This document shows, one piece after another, positions 43,276-53,158 of a stretch of DNA of 64,000 nt. The stretch comes from Enterocloster asparagiformis. GTDB lineage: Bacteria; Bacillota; Clostridia; Lachnospirales; Lachnospiraceae. Position 1 is the first letter of the stretch. Each line of letters begins with the position of its first letter. The position numbers and the translations under genes are program-made. The notes below the pieces were generated by a model. The model searched no databases. It saw only the letters and a list, made by a program, of their open reading frames with translations, and was not told the origin of the DNA. Location: the NCBI GenBank assembly GCA_018380885.1, contig JAGZSY010000033.1:3708-67707 (forward strand), read 5' to 3'.

Positions 43276-45447
43276 ATGAAACACACGCGATTTAAACGGG
43301 GGCTGGCAGTTGCGCTGGGCCTTTTGCTGGCCGTTGTGCAGCCATTGACTCAGTTTGGCGCCGGCGGCCCGGGAGTGTCCTACGCCTACACCGGTTCCGC
43401 CACGGTCAAGGCGGCATCCCTTAACGTGCGCAGCGGCGCAGGAACCAATTACACGGCGGTAGGAAAGCTTTCCAGCGGTCAGTCGGTGAATATCCGCGGG
43501 GAGCAGACCGGCACCGACGGCAACAAGTGGTATCAAATCCAGTTTACCGGCAGCGACGGAACCGTGAAATCAGGCTACGTCTCTTCCGTGTATATCAAGA
43601 TACCCGTATCTTACACAACCGATTCTGATTTTGAGGCATATCTGAATTCTCAGGGATTTCCGGAAAGCTACAAAGACGGCCTGCGCCAGCTACACGCCCA
43701 GTATCCCAACTGGGTGTTTCGGTCGCTGAAAACAGGCCTGGACTGGAATACCGTTATTGAGAACGAAAGCCTGCCGCCCCGGAACCTGGTGAGCTCGGGG
43801 AGCGTTTCCTCGTGGAAGTCGGTGGAGAGCGGGGCGTACAACTGGGATAACAGCACCTGGACCGGTTTTGACGGCAGCAACTGGGTCGCGGCCTCGGACG
43901 GGATCATCCGCTACTATATGGATCCCAGGAATTTTCTGGACGAGACGTACATTTTCCAGTTCCTGTCCCAGGAATACAACGGCAGTACCCAGACGCGGCA
44001 GGGCTTGGAAACTCTGGTGAAGGACAGCTTTCTCTCAGGCACCACGGATTCCACCGGCACCGGGGGCAGCGGAAATTCCGGCGGCCCGGGAGGCGGTTCC
44101 AGCTACGGACCCGGCGGCTCGGGTTCCTCCAAATCCTCCGGCGGTTCCTACGACGACAGCCAGTACGGCCCCGGCGTGCAGGGAAGCAGGACCACGCCCG
44201 GCAGCAGCAGCTCCCCCACCTCCGGTGGAGGCGGCGTGAGCCTGGAAGGGCCGCCTCAGGCCTCCGTGACGCCGAGAGAACGCCTTCTGGTGAGCACCAC
44301 GGTCAGCCTGGAAGGGCCGGGGCAGAGCGGTACGGGAACAGGCGGTTCCCAAAGCCAGGGGCCGTCCTCCGGCAGCAGTTCTCCGGGGCAGTCGCCCTCC
44401 GGCGGTTCATCGCCCGGAACGTCGGGCCCCACCTCGGGCTCGCCCGGCGCGTCGCCATCAGGGGGAAGTTCCACCGGCACGGCCTCTTATGTGGACATCA
44501 TTATGAGAGCCGGCGAGCAGTCCGGCGTCAACCCCTATGTGCTGGCCTCCATGATCATGCAGGAGCAGGGCAAGGGGACAAGCCCGCTGATCTCAGGAAC
44601 GTATTCCGGCTACACGGGTTACTATAACTTTTTTAACGTGGAGGCCTATCAGTCCGGTTCCATGAGCGCCATTGAGCGGGGACTCTGGTACGCGTCCCAG
44701 TCCGGCAGCTACGGCAGGCCCTGGAACACGGTGGAGAAGTCCATTTTGGGCGGAGCCCTGAATTATGGCGAAAACTACGTGAAGGCGGGACAGAACACGT
44801 TCTACCTGAAGAAATTCAACGTGCAGGGCAGCAACCTGTATAAACATCAGTATATGAGCAACGTGCAGGCCGCGGCCTCGGAGGGGGCGAAGCTGGCCCA
44901 GGCCTACACCACGGAGGTGAAGAATTCTGCCCTGGAGTTTATTATCCCGGTCTACAACAATATGCCGGACCAGCTCTGCGCAGCGCCAACCGGGGACGGC
45001 AGCCCCAACAACAAATTGTCCGGGCTGGGCGTGGACGGTTTTAGCCTGACGCCCACCTTCAACAAGGACACAGAGATATATGACCTGATTGTGGACACCT
45101 CCGTGTCGTCCATCAACGTCCAGGCCTCCACGGCCGATTCCACGGCTTCCGTCAACGGTACCGGAATGGTGAACCTGGGAGCCGGCACCACGGATGTGAC
45201 TGTGACCGTGACGGCCCAGAACGGCAGCACGCGGACCTACACCATCCATGTGGCGAAGCAGAGCGGCGGGCCCACGTCGTCCGGCGGAACGTATTCGCCC
45301 GGGACGAATCCCGGAAACAGTCCCGGAGGCTCCGATCAATCCGGCCAGGGTCCGGGCGGCTCCGGCGGACCGGGAGGCGGCCAGAACAATTCAGGCGGCA
45401 GCGGGCCGGGCGGCAGCAATGTGACGATTGTGACCGTCACTCAATAG
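43276..45447 (+). CDS. Secreted SH3-domain glucosaminidase-like protein with cadherin-like domain
   Basis: A 723-residue protein. A signal peptide (about 1-35) precedes a bacterial SH3b domain (VKAASLNVRSGAG), a first glucosaminidase-like block (about 115-255, with QYPNWVFRSLKTGLDWN), a Gly/Ser/Pro-rich linker (about 255-405), a second block with MIMQEQGKG and GYYNFFNVEAYQSG (about 406-560), then a cadherin-like beta-sandwich domain (about 580-660) and a Gly/Ser tail. The LytD/endo-beta-N-acetylglucosaminidase family fits; the glutamate in MIMQEQG may be catalytic. It probably hydrolyses or binds peptidoglycan. Confidence 0.78.
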   Translation: MKHTRFKRGLAVALGLLLAVVQPLTQFGAGGPGVSYAYTGSATVKAASLNVRSGAGTNYTAVGKLSSGQSVNIRGEQTGTDGNKWYQIQFTGSDGTVKSGYVSSVYIKIPVSYTTDSDFEAYLNSQGFPESYKDGLRQLHAQYPNWVFRSLKTGLDWNTVIENESLPPRNLVSSGSVSSWKSVESGAYNWDNSTWTGFDGSNWVAASDGIIRYYMDPRNFLDETYIFQFLSQEYNGSTQTRQGLETLVKDSFLSGTTDSTGTGGSGNSGGPGGGSSYGPGGSGSSKSSGGSYDDSQYGPGVQGSRTTPGSSSSPTSGGGGVSLEGPPQASVTPRERLLVSTTVSLEGPGQSGTGTGGSQSQGPSSGSSSPGQSPSGGSSPGTSGPTSGSPGASPSGGSSTGTASYVDIIMRAGEQSGVNPYVLASMIMQEQGKGTSPLISGTYSGYTGYYNFFNVEAYQSGSMSAIERGLWYASQSGSYGRPWNTVEKSILGGALNYGENYVKAGQNTFYLKKFNVQGSNLYKHQYMSNVQAAASEGAKLAQAYTTEVKNSALEFIIPVYNNMPDQLCAAPTGDGSPNNKLSGLGVDGFSLTPTFNKDTEIYDLIVDTSVSSINVQASTADSTASVNGTGMVNLGAGTTDVTVTVTAQNGSTRTYTIHVAKQSGGPTSSGGTYSPGTNPGNSPGGSDQSGQGPGGSGGPGGGQNNSGGSGPGGSNVTIVTVTQ

Positions 45448-45528
45448 ACCGGCTGACGGCAGTCCTTTATCCGCTCTGCAAGGCGGCAAGATATGAACTA
45501 TTCTGTAACAGAAAGCAGGAGAATTGTT

Positions 45529-47553
45529 ATGACAGAACGAATGAAACGTGTGGCTGCGGCATTGATGGCGGCCTGCTTGCTGGCGGTTTTTGCGCCGGTA
45601 CATATGCTTACATCTTATGCGGCCAATGCGAAGATCGCATTTTCCGATCCCTCCGCCACGGTGGGCGGACAGGTCAGCGTTAATATGAAGATCACCTCCT
45701 CCGGCGGGGAGAATCTTTCCAGCGCGGATATCGTGCTGTCCTACGATGCCAATGCGCTGGAGTTCGTCAGCGGCACGGATGCCTCCGGCGATTCGGGCGC
45801 GATCCGCGTCCACGGTGATGCGGGGACGCCCAACACGGCCTCCATGACCTTTGTGCTGAAGTTCAATGCCAGGGCGGCGGGAACGACCAAGATCGAGGTG
45901 ACCAGCCAGGAGATTTACGATACCGCATCCAAGCTTGTAACCGTGGATAAGCAGGGCAATTCCACCGTGACGGTGAGCGCCCTGGCAACCGCGTCCAAGG
46001 ACGCCACCTTAAAGTCTCTTCAGGTGTCTCCGGGCAGCCTGACGCCGGCATTTTCGCCGGATGTGGACACCTACGCGGTGACGGTGGGGACAGACGTGAC
46101 CAAGATCATTGTGAGCGCGGAGTGCACGGACGACAATGCCACCAAGATTATCAAGGGCAATGAGGACCTGCAGATGGGCGAGAACCGCGTTACCTGCCGC
46201 GTTACGGCGCAGGACGGGGAGACCGCCAAGGAATATGTGATTGTGGTGACCAAGGCTGAGGGCGGCGCCAGCAGCAGCGAGGGCGCGGGCCAGACGGCGA
46301 CCGGAGTGAAGCTGACTGCCATGAACCGGAGCATCACGATCCTGGAGCCGGATCCGTCCGTGCAGCTGCCGTCCGGATTTGTGGAATCCAGCATCGACAT
46401 CGACGGCAACAAGGTGAAGGGCTGGACCTGGGGCGTGGACAACAATCCGCAGTACTGCGTGGTTTACGGTATGAACGAGGCGGGAGAGAAGAACTTCTAC
46501 CGCTATGATATGAATATCAACGAGCACACAATCCAGCGCTACTTCGAGGATCCCGCAACTGCGGATATCTCCGGAAAGTACGACGCGCTGGTGAGCGAGT
46601 ACAACAGCCTGTGCAAGGATTACGAGATGCGCCTGATTGTGATCATTGTCCTGGCGGTGATTGCGGTGATACTCCTGATCCTGGCGGTGTGGCAGATCGT
46701 TTCGAAGAACAAGCCCTCCGACCCGGGCAGCGGCGGTCCCAGGCGGAAGAGCCGCGCAAGAAGGGGAGAAGAGCGCCTGGAGGACGATGACAGCGGGTAC
46801 GACGAGTATGAGGAGGATATTCCCCGGGAGTATCCGGAGGATGCGTATGAGCCCTACGATGAGCAGGGTGAAGAGGGCGGCCTGGATGTGGTGGATGTTC
46901 TGGACGGCGAGGACGATCCTGAGCCGGAGGAGATCCGCTTCGAGCCCCAGGTGCGCAGAGCCAGGGAGGCCGAGGAGGCGGCCCGGGCCCAGCGGGCTGC
47001 ACGGGGACAGGCGGCTGTGACAAGAGAACCGGCGCGCACCGCCGCGCCGTCCAGGGAAGCCAGACAGGCCCGCGTGCCTGCGGACAATTCCCGCAGGGCG
47101 CCTGAGGAGCGGGCGGCAGGGGGATCCCCCCAGGCCGCGCCGAAGCCGGGAACGGCTCAGGGACACCCTGTCAACCGGTCTGAGCAGGGAAGCCAGGCCC
47201 GCCCGGCCCGGCCGGAGCGGGGAGGAGCTCAGGGCCGTCCCCAGCGCCAGGCAGCATCCGGACCGGTTTTGGCGGAGCATGACGGCGTTCAGGGCCGTCC
47301 TCAGCCGAGAGCGGAGCGCCAGACAGGGGACAATTCACAGGTAAGGCCGGCGCACCGGCCGGCGGAGAGCAATCCCCAGCCCAGGGCGGAGCGCCCGGCC
47401 GGCGAGAGCCGTCCCCAGCCCGGACCTAAGCCGCGGCGTCCCCAGGCCGGGCCAGGGGCTAACCAGGCGGAGAGGCCCCAGACAAGAGCGGCCCAGCCCG
47501 GTCCCGCGGCAGCGGAGGCGGACGACGAATTTGAAGTGATTGATCTGGAGTGA
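45529..47553 (+). CDS. Membrane-anchored cohesin-like and cadherin-like surface protein with long cytosolic tail
   Basis: A 674-residue protein. A signal peptide (about 1-35) is followed by a cohesin-type domain (ATVGGQVSVNMKITSSGGE, SADIVLSYDANALEF), then a cadherin-like beta-sandwich (LKSLQVSPGSLTPAFSPDVD). A region of about 100 residues leads to a membrane helix (MRLIVIIVLAVIAVILLILA, about 367-390). The remaining 280 residues are cytosolic: an acidic stretch, then a long Pro/Arg/Gln/Ala-rich disordered tail with RPQPRAERQ-like units. ATG 45529 follows GCAGGAGA; an earlier ATG at 45493 is also possible. It shares its fold plan with the gene just upstream. Confidence 0.75.
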   Translation: MTERMKRVAAALMAACLLAVFAPVHMLTSYAANAKIAFSDPSATVGGQVSVNMKITSSGGENLSSADIVLSYDANALEFVSGTDASGDSGAIRVHGDAGTPNTASMTFVLKFNARAAGTTKIEVTSQEIYDTASKLVTVDKQGNSTVTVSALATASKDATLKSLQVSPGSLTPAFSPDVDTYAVTVGTDVTKIIVSAECTDDNATKIIKGNEDLQMGENRVTCRVTAQDGETAKEYVIVVTKAEGGASSSEGAGQTATGVKLTAMNRSITILEPDPSVQLPSGFVESSIDIDGNKVKGWTWGVDNNPQYCVVYGMNEAGEKNFYRYDMNINEHTIQRYFEDPATADISGKYDALVSEYNSLCKDYEMRLIVIIVLAVIAVILLILAVWQIVSKNKPSDPGSGGPRRKSRARRGEERLEDDDSGYDEYEEDIPREYPEDAYEPYDEQGEEGGLDVVDVLDGEDDPEPEEIRFEPQVRRAREAEEAARAQRAARGQAAVTREPARTAAPSREARQARVPADNSRRAPEERAAGGSPQAAPKPGTAQGHPVNRSEQGSQARPARPERGGAQGRPQRQAASGPVLAEHDGVQGRPQPRAERQTGDNSQVRPAHRPAESNPQPRAERPAGESRPQPGPKPRRPQAGPGANQAERPQTRAAQPGPAAAEADDEFEVIDLE

Positions 47554-47571
47554 TTTCAGAGAGAGAGGATG

Positions 47572-47610
47572 CCGCAGACGGTAACAATGTTGCCGGCTGC
47601 GGTATTTTTT
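47572..47610 (+). terminator. Terminator after the cohesin-like gene
   Basis: CCGCAG (47572-47577) pairs with CTGCGG (47597-47602). An inner CGG/CCG plus AAC/GTT hairpin strengthens it, and six T residues end at 47610. The rest of the gap to 47762 shows no believable gene. Confidence 0.75.
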
Positions 47611-47762
47611 AACCGCCGCACAGGGGGTTCTGCCAGACGAGAGACGTTTTGCGGGGAATGCGCCGCGGCGGAGCGGAATGCTTCCACGGCCTCCCGGAGG
47701 CAGAGCGCACCGCCGGCGAAGCTGTTTTGCCGGAGCGGAAAACAGGCGGATGAAAGTTCCAC

Positions 47763-47791
47763 TTGACGAACTAAATACATCTTGATATAGT
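47763..47791 (+). promoter_or_regulatory. Promoter of the GntR gene before mcsA
   Basis: TTGACG at 47763-47768, 17 bases, TATAGT at 47786-47791. Confidence 0.7.
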
Positions 47792-47806
47792 AATGGTAAC
47801 AGGCAT

Positions 47807-47835
47807 TGTTATATTGCTTGTATAACAGATATAAC
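47807..47835 (+). promoter_or_regulatory. Overlapping GntR-type operator dyads
   Basis: TGTTATA (47807-47813) pairs with TATAACA (47821-47827), and GTTATAT (47808-47814) with ATATAAC (47829-47835). Both lie just downstream of the promoter and before the GntR gene, as expected for autorepression. Confidence 0.6.
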
Positions 47836-47851
47836 GAAAGATGGTGGCATT

Positions 47852-48259
47852 ATGGTATTGAAAATCGACTTTAACAGCGATGAAGCAATCTATATACAGC
47901 TGCGCAATCAGATTATCGTGGGAATCGCCACGGACCGCATACGCGAGGGGGATACCCTTCCGTCGGTGCGCCAGATGGCCGAGTACGTGGGAATCAATAT
48001 GCACACAGTGAACAAGGCTTACTCCGTTCTTCGCCAGGAGGGCTTTGTGAAGCTGGACCGCCGCAAGGGCGCGGTCGTGTCGCTGGATGTAGATAAAATT
48101 CAGGCCATGGAGGAGCTGCGCCAGAACCTGGACGTGGTGCTGGCCTGCGGAATCTGCAAAAATATCAGCCGCAGCGAGGTGCATCAGCTGGTGGACATGA
48201 TATACGATACCTACACCAGAGGAAATTCTGAATGCGGCGCAGATGAGGCGGAGGAATAG
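47852..48259 (+). CDS. GntR-family regulator, YtrA/YhcF type
   Basis: A 135-residue protein: winged-helix domain (IYIQLRNQIIVGIATDRI, LPSVRQMAEYVGINMHTVNK) followed by a short helical tail with CGICKN and EVHQLVDM. There is no ligand-binding domain. It precedes mcsA-mcsB-clpC by 95 bases in the same direction, in the place where related operons carry ctsR. It may regulate only itself or the whole operon. Confidence 0.88.
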   Translation: MVLKIDFNSDEAIYIQLRNQIIVGIATDRIREGDTLPSVRQMAEYVGINMHTVNKAYSVLRQEGFVKLDRRKGAVVSLDVDKIQAMEELRQNLDVVLACGICKNISRSEVHQLVDMIYDTYTRGNSECGADEAEE

Positions 48260-48354
48260 GACTCCGATTTCCCGCGGTCCGCATAAAACGGATTTTTTGG
48301 GAATACACATAACCAATTAGACGATGAGCGCCTGTAAAAGGATGGAGGATTTTT

Positions 48355-48957
48355 ATGCTGTGTGAGAGATGTAAGATCCGGGAAGCCAATATTAAATATA
48401 CGGAGATTGTCAACGGCGTCAAGACGGAGCACAACCTCTGTTCCCAATGCGCCAGAGAACTGGATCTTGGCCAGTACACCGCCCTGTTAGACGGTGAGTT
48501 TCCGCTGGGCAAGCTGCTCTCGGGACTTCTGGGGATTGAGGACTACGAGGAGGAGACCGATGAGCGGGCCAGGGTGGTCTGCCCTACCTGCGGCACCAGC
48601 TTTGAGGACTTTGTGGAGAACAGCCGGTTCGGCTGCCCTGACTGCTACGGTGTGTTCGACCTGTTTATCAGCGACAAGATGAAGCAGCTCCAGGGGAGCG
48701 AGAGCCACAAGGGCAAGCATCCCAAGTTCCAGAGCCGCTTTGAGCGGGAGCGGGGCGAGACGCGGATTCCCGGCGGCCCCATATCGCTGAAGGACAAAGC
48801 TGCGGCGGGGGAAGGCGGGCAGGTAAGCGGCGAAGAGCAGATTATGGCGTTGGATGCCAGGCTCAAGGAGGCGATCCGCCAGGAGGAATACGAGCTGGCG
48901 GCCCAATACCGGGACGAGATCAAAGCGCTGAAAGAGAGGAAAGAGGAGCATGAGTAA
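48355..48957 (+). CDS. mcsA: McsA, zinc-finger activator of the arginine kinase McsB
   Basis: A 200-residue protein with four CXXC zinc pairs (CERC, CSQC, CPTC, CPDC) and a C-terminal UVR-type motif (LKEAIRQEEYELAAQYRDEI). McsA binds McsB and tunes protein-arginine phosphorylation. ATGGAGGAT-like GGATGGAGG lies upstream. It overlaps mcsB by 8 bases. Confidence 0.92.
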   Translation: MLCERCKIREANIKYTEIVNGVKTEHNLCSQCARELDLGQYTALLDGEFPLGKLLSGLLGIEDYEEETDERARVVCPTCGTSFEDFVENSRFGCPDCYGVFDLFISDKMKQLQGSESHKGKHPKFQSRFERERGETRIPGGPISLKDKAAAGEGGQVSGEEQIMALDARLKEAIRQEEYELAAQYRDEIKALKERKEEHE

Positions 48958-49990
48958 ATGGTTTGAACAGACGGACTGTACCGGCTCCAATATTGTATAC
49001 AGCCGGGTGAGGCTGGCCCGAAACTGGGATGAGTACGCGTTTCCGGCCAAGCTGGACCAGAAACAGGCCCAGGAGCTTTTAGACCGCCTGAAGGAGGGCT
49101 TAAAGGACATCGGCGAGCTGGACGGCATCACCTACGGCTGCCGGAACTTAAACCAGATCAAGGACCTGGAGCGGATGGCGCTGCGGGAACGGCGGATACT
49201 CAATTCCGCCACCGTCAGCAAGCGGGAACCGGCGGGCCTTATGCTCTCTGAGGACGAGGGGGCCAGCCTGATCCTGGGCGGGGACGATCACATCCGCATC
49301 CAGCTTCTGGCTCCGGGTCTGAGCCTGGATGAGCTGTGGAACAGGATGGACCGGATGGATGACTATGTCAACGAGCGTTTTTCGTACGCCTTTGACGACA
49401 AATATGGATACCTGACCTCCTTCCCCACCAATGTGGGGACGGGGCTGAGGGCCTGCGCGGTGCTGCATCTGCCGGTGCTGTCCCAGGTGCGCAAGTTCCA
49501 GAGCATCGTGGCGGATATGAGCCGGTTCGGCACTGCCATCCGCGGCCTGTACGGCGAGGGCAGCGACAACTACGGCAGCATGTACGAGGTGTCCAACCAG
49601 CGGACCTTAGGCCAGTCCGAGCGCGAGATTATCGATCTCGTGACCAAGGCTGCGGCCCAGCTCAACAACCAGGAGCAGCGGGTCCGCAGGGCCGCATTAA
49701 GCTCCCAGCGCCTGGAGCGGGAGGACGAGGCCTGGAAGTCCTACGGGGTGCTCAAGTACGCCCGCAAGATCGCCGAGAAGGATGCGCGGATCTTTTTGTC
49801 GCAGCTGATGGCTGGGGAGGCGGACGGCCTTCTGAAATTCGAGTCCCCCTGCAGCCTGTACAGCATCATACTGGGCATCAAGCCGGCCAACCTGCGCCTG
49901 AGCGCGGACCGGCCCCTGGAGAAGGACGAATTGGACGAGGCCAGAGCGGCCTACATCCGGGAGCATCTCCCGGAGATCGCAATGAAATAG
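48950..49990 (+). CDS. mcsB: Protein arginine kinase McsB
   Basis: A 346-residue phosphagen-kinase-fold enzyme that phosphorylates arginines to mark proteins for ClpCP. Visible are the nucleotide-site stretches YSRVRLARNWDEYAFP and ILGGDDHIRIQLLAPG and the catalytic cysteine-region stretch TNVGTGLRACAVLHLP. It lies between mcsA and clpC with an 18-base gap to clpC. Confidence 0.94.
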   Translation: MSKWFEQTDCTGSNIVYSRVRLARNWDEYAFPAKLDQKQAQELLDRLKEGLKDIGELDGITYGCRNLNQIKDLERMALRERRILNSATVSKREPAGLMLSEDEGASLILGGDDHIRIQLLAPGLSLDELWNRMDRMDDYVNERFSYAFDDKYGYLTSFPTNVGTGLRACAVLHLPVLSQVRKFQSIVADMSRFGTAIRGLYGEGSDNYGSMYEVSNQRTLGQSEREIIDLVTKAAAQLNNQEQRVRRAALSSQRLEREDEAWKSYGVLKYARKIAEKDARIFLSQLMAGEADGLLKFESPCSLYSIILGIKPANLRLSADRPLEKDELDEARAAYIREHLPEIAMK

Positions 49991-50008
49991 ACAGGAGGAA
50001 TACACGAC

Positions 50009-52540
50009 ATGATGGATCAATATACACCGCAGGCCAGGGAGGCTTTGAGCCTTGCAGTCAGTGTTGCGGAGTCCTTAAACCACGGCTATGTGGGGACTGA
50101 GCATCTGCTGATCGGCCTGCTGCAGGAGGGCAACGGCGTAGCCGCCAAGGTATTGGAGGAGAACGGCGTGGAGGAGAGCAGGGTGATCGACCTGGTGAGC
50201 CAGCTGATTGCGCCTAACCCGACCCTTCAGACGGCGGACAAAAATGCTTACACGCCCAGAGCCAGACGGGTGATCGAAAATAGTTACCGGGAAGCCGTGC
50301 GCTTTAAAGCCCACCAGATCGGCACCGAGCACATTTTAATCTCAATTTTGCGGGAGAGCGACTGCGTGGCCAGCCGCCTGCTCAACACCATCGGCGTAAA
50401 CGTGCAGAAGCTCTACATCGACCTGCTTTCCGCCATGGGAGAGGACGCCCCCGCCTACAGAGAAGAGCTGCAGAGCGGCAGGGCCGGCAAGCGCGGCAAC
50501 GCCACCCCCACTCTGGACGAGTACAGCCGGAACCTGACCCAGATGGCCAAGGAGGGCAAGCTGGACCCGGTGATCGGCCGCGAGGCGGAGATTCAGCGCC
50601 TGGTACAGATTCTGAGCCGCCGGACCAAGAACAATCCCTGTTTGATCGGCGAGCCCGGCGTGGGCAAGACCGCCGTGGTGGAGGGGCTGGCCCAGATGAT
50701 TTCCCTGGGCGATGTGCCGGAGACCATTATGGATAAGCGGGTGATGACGTTAGATCTGTCCGGTATGGTGGCAGGCTCCAAATACCGGGGCGAGTTTGAG
50801 GAGAGAATCAAAAAGGTGATCTCAGAGGTGATCGAATCCGGCGACGTGCTGCTGTTCATCGATGAGATTCACACCATCATCGGCGCAGGCGGGGCGGAGG
50901 GCGCGCTGGACGCGTCCAATATTTTAAAACCCAGCCTGGCAAGAGGCGAGCTTCAGCTGATCGGCGCCACCACCATCAACGAGTACCGCAAGTATATTGA
51001 GAAGGATTCCGCCCTGGAGCGGCGGTTCCAGCCCGTGACAGTGGACGAACCCACGGAGGAGGAATCCCTGGCGATATTAAAGGGGCTGAGAAGCCGCTAT
51101 GAAAATCACCATAAGGTGGAAATCACCGACGAGGCCTTGGAGGCGGCGGTGAAGCTGTCCAGCCGCTATATCAACGACCGTTTTCTGCCGGACAAGGCCA
51201 TCGATTTAATCGACGAGGCCTCATCCAGGACCAGGCTGATCGGCTACACCAAGCCGGAGAAGATCAAGAAGCTGGAGGAGCAGATCGACGCCCTGGAGGA
51301 GGAGAAGGAGGCGGCCATCAAGACCGAGGCCTACGAAAAGGCAGGGGAGATCAAGAAAAAGCAGCAGAAGCTGCGGGAGAAGATCGAGCAGATTCAGAGT
51401 AAATGGCAGTCTGAGCGGGATACCAGAAAGCTGGTGGTCGGAGAGAACGAGATCGCGGCAGTGGTATCCGGCTGGACCAAGATTCCGGTTCAGAAGCTGG
51501 CGGAGGAGGAATCCGAGCGCCTGCGGAACCTGGAGACGATTCTCCACGGCCGCGTGGTGGGCCAGGAGGAGGCTGTGACCGCTGTCTCCAAGGCCATCCG
51601 CAGAGGCCGGGTGGGCTTAAAGGATCCCAGCCGTCCCATCGGCTCCTTCCTGTTTTTGGGTCCCACCGGCGTGGGTAAAACCGAGCTGTCCAAAACCCTG
51701 GCCGAGGCCATGTTCGGCACTGAGAGCGCTCTGATCCGGGTGGATATGTCCGAATACATGGAGAAGCACAGCGTTTCCAAGATGATCGGTTCCCCGCCAG
51801 GCTACGTGGGCTACGAGGAGGGCGGCCAGCTCAGCGAAAAGGTGCGCCGCAATCCCTACTCCGTGATCCTGTTCGATGAGATTGAGAAGGCTCACCCGGA
51901 TGTGTTCAATATCCTCCTGCAGGTGCTGGACGACGGCCATATCACCGACGCCCAGGGGCGCAAGATCGATTTCAAGAACACCATCATCATTATGACCTCC
52001 AACGCCGGAGCTGAGAACATCATATCGCCCAAACGTCTGGGCTTCGGTATGGCCAGCGACGCCAAGGCGGACTACGACTTTATGAAGGGCCGGGTGATGG
52101 AGGAGGTAAAACGCCTGTTTAAGCCGGAGTTTTTAAACAGGATCGACGAGATCATCGTGTTCCACCAGTTGAACAAGGAGCATATGAAGGGTATTGTGGA
52201 TATCATGCTGCGTGGAATTTTAAAACGCGCCAAGGATCAGTTAGGCATCTCCCTGACCGTGTCCGAGGAGGCCAAGGCGCTGCTGATCGACAAGGGTTAC
52301 GATGAGAAATACGGGGCCAGACCCCTGCGCCGCACCATCCAGAGCATGCTGGAGGACAAAATGGCCGAGGCCATGCTGGACGGAAAAATCAAATCGGGCA
52401 GCAGGGTGGAGGTGGGAGTCTCCGGCGAAGCCCTCGCATTCTCCGTGCGCGCGGCCCGCAAGCGCAGCGGAGCCGGTGGAAGCGGGGCCAGGGCTGCGGC
52501 CAAATCCAAACCCAAAAAGGAAGAAAACGCCACAGTTTAA
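50009..52540 (+). CDS. clpC: ATP-dependent protease ATPase ClpC
   Basis: An 843-residue Hsp100 unfoldase. The N-domain (about 1-145) has the double repeat starting [11 protein letters not shown]. The first AAA+ module has [15 protein letters not shown] and LFIDEIHTI, the M-domain is coiled coil (about 410-470), and the second AAA+ module has [17 protein letters not shown] and [13 protein letters not shown]. It feeds substrates, including arginine-phosphorylated ones, to ClpP. The C-terminus is an Ala/Lys-rich tail. Confidence 0.95.
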   Translation: MMDQYTPQAREALSLAVSVAESLNHGYVGTEHLLIGLLQEGNGVAAKVLEENGVEESRVIDLVSQLIAPNPTLQTADKNAYTPRARRVIENSYREAVRFKAHQIGTEHILISILRESDCVASRLLNTIGVNVQKLYIDLLSAMGEDAPAYREELQSGRAGKRGNATPTLDEYSRNLTQMAKEGKLDPVIGREAEIQRLVQILSRRTKNNPCLIGEPGVGKTAVVEGLAQMISLGDVPETIMDKRVMTLDLSGMVAGSKYRGEFEERIKKVISEVIESGDVLLFIDEIHTIIGAGGAEGALDASNILKPSLARGELQLIGATTINEYRKYIEKDSALERRFQPVTVDEPTEEESLAILKGLRSRYENHHKVEITDEALEAAVKLSSRYINDRFLPDKAIDLIDEASSRTRLIGYTKPEKIKKLEEQIDALEEEKEAAIKTEAYEKAGEIKKKQQKLREKIEQIQSKWQSERDTRKLVVGENEIAAVVSGWTKIPVQKLAEEESERLRNLETILHGRVVGQEEAVTAVSKAIRRGRVGLKDPSRPIGSFLFLGPTGVGKTELSKTLAEAMFGTESALIRVDMSEYMEKHSVSKMIGSPPGYVGYEEGGQLSEKVRRNPYSVILFDEIEKAHPDVFNILLQVLDDGHITDAQGRKIDFKNTIIIMTSNAGAENIISPKRLGFGMASDAKADYDFMKGRVMEEVKRLFKPEFLNRIDEIIVFHQLNKEHMKGIVDIMLRGILKRAKDQLGISLTVSEEAKALLIDKGYDEKYGARPLRRTIQSMLEDKMAEAMLDGKIKSGSRVEVGVSGEALAFSVRAARKRSGAGGSGARAAAKSKPKKEENATV

Positions 52541-52579
52541 ACGGGGACAGATATTTGTCCGGCCGCCGCTAAGTTGTGC

Positions 52580-52608
52580 TGGTCAACCGTAAGAATTTGG
52601 TGTATAAT
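52580..52608 (+). promoter_or_regulatory. Weak promoter before the conserved unknown gene
   Basis: TGGTCA at 52580-52585, 17 bases, TATAAT at 52603-52608. The -35 matches four of six bases. Confidence 0.5.
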
Positions 52609-52654
52609 TTTAAGAGCAACGAGGTTTAAGTACAAGAGCAGGAGGATAAGAGAG

Positions 52655-53071
52655 ATGCCGGTCATTGAAGAATTAATCCGCACGGAGCAGGATGGCACCA
52701 TCAGTTTTGGCAATTATACATTGGGAGCAAAGGCGAAGAAGTCCGATTTTGAATACGAGGGCGACCTGTACAAGGTGAAAACCTACAGTGAGATTACCAA
52801 GCTGGAGCGCAATGACATGTTTGTGTATGAATCTGTTCCGGGCACGGCGGCAGAGCATTTTAAGGTAACCGATACTGCGGTGGAATTCATGGTGGAAGGC
52901 AGCCGGGATGCCCAGATCACAGTGCAGCTGGAGAATGATACGGATTACGAAGTCTATGTGGACGACATGGCTGCTGGCAGTATGATGACGAATATGAGCG
53001 GCAAACTGAGCGTGAGCGTGGAGCTGGAAGAGGGAAAAGCAGTGAAGGTGAGAGCGGAGAAACGCCAGTAA
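52655..53071 (+). CDS. Conserved protein of unknown function
   Basis: A 138-residue acidic protein with no membrane segment. Blocks such as DGTISFGNYTLGAKAKKSDF and FVYESVPGTAAEHFKV suggest a beta-rich fold. I recall relatives being labelled endosialidase by automated pipelines, but nothing here supports that enzyme. ATG 52655 follows CAGGAGGA. It has its own promoter and is closed off by a strong terminator. Confidence 0.7.
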   Translation: MPVIEELIRTEQDGTISFGNYTLGAKAKKSDFEYEGDLYKVKTYSEITKLERNDMFVYESVPGTAAEHFKVTDTAVEFMVEGSRDAQITVQLENDTDYEVYVDDMAAGSMMTNMSGKLSVSVELEEGKAVKVRAEKRQ

Positions 53072-53097
53072 AATCCTGAAGGGCTGATCAGTGAAAG

Positions 53098-53125
53098 GGC
53101 CGGAACAATTTTGTTCCGGCCTTTG
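53098..53125 (+). terminator. Terminator between the unknown gene and radA
   Basis: GGCCGGAACAA (53098-53108) pairs exactly with TTGTTCCGGCC (53111-53121), then T residues. Confidence 0.85.
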
Positions 53126-53158
53126 TGTGTATATTTTTTTTAAGGAGAGAACAGCAGG

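Noticed and set aside
47569-47766. 65-codon frame after the cohesin-like gene
   Set aside because: It begins inside a terminator hairpin, has a poor ribosome site, and shows no recognisable features.
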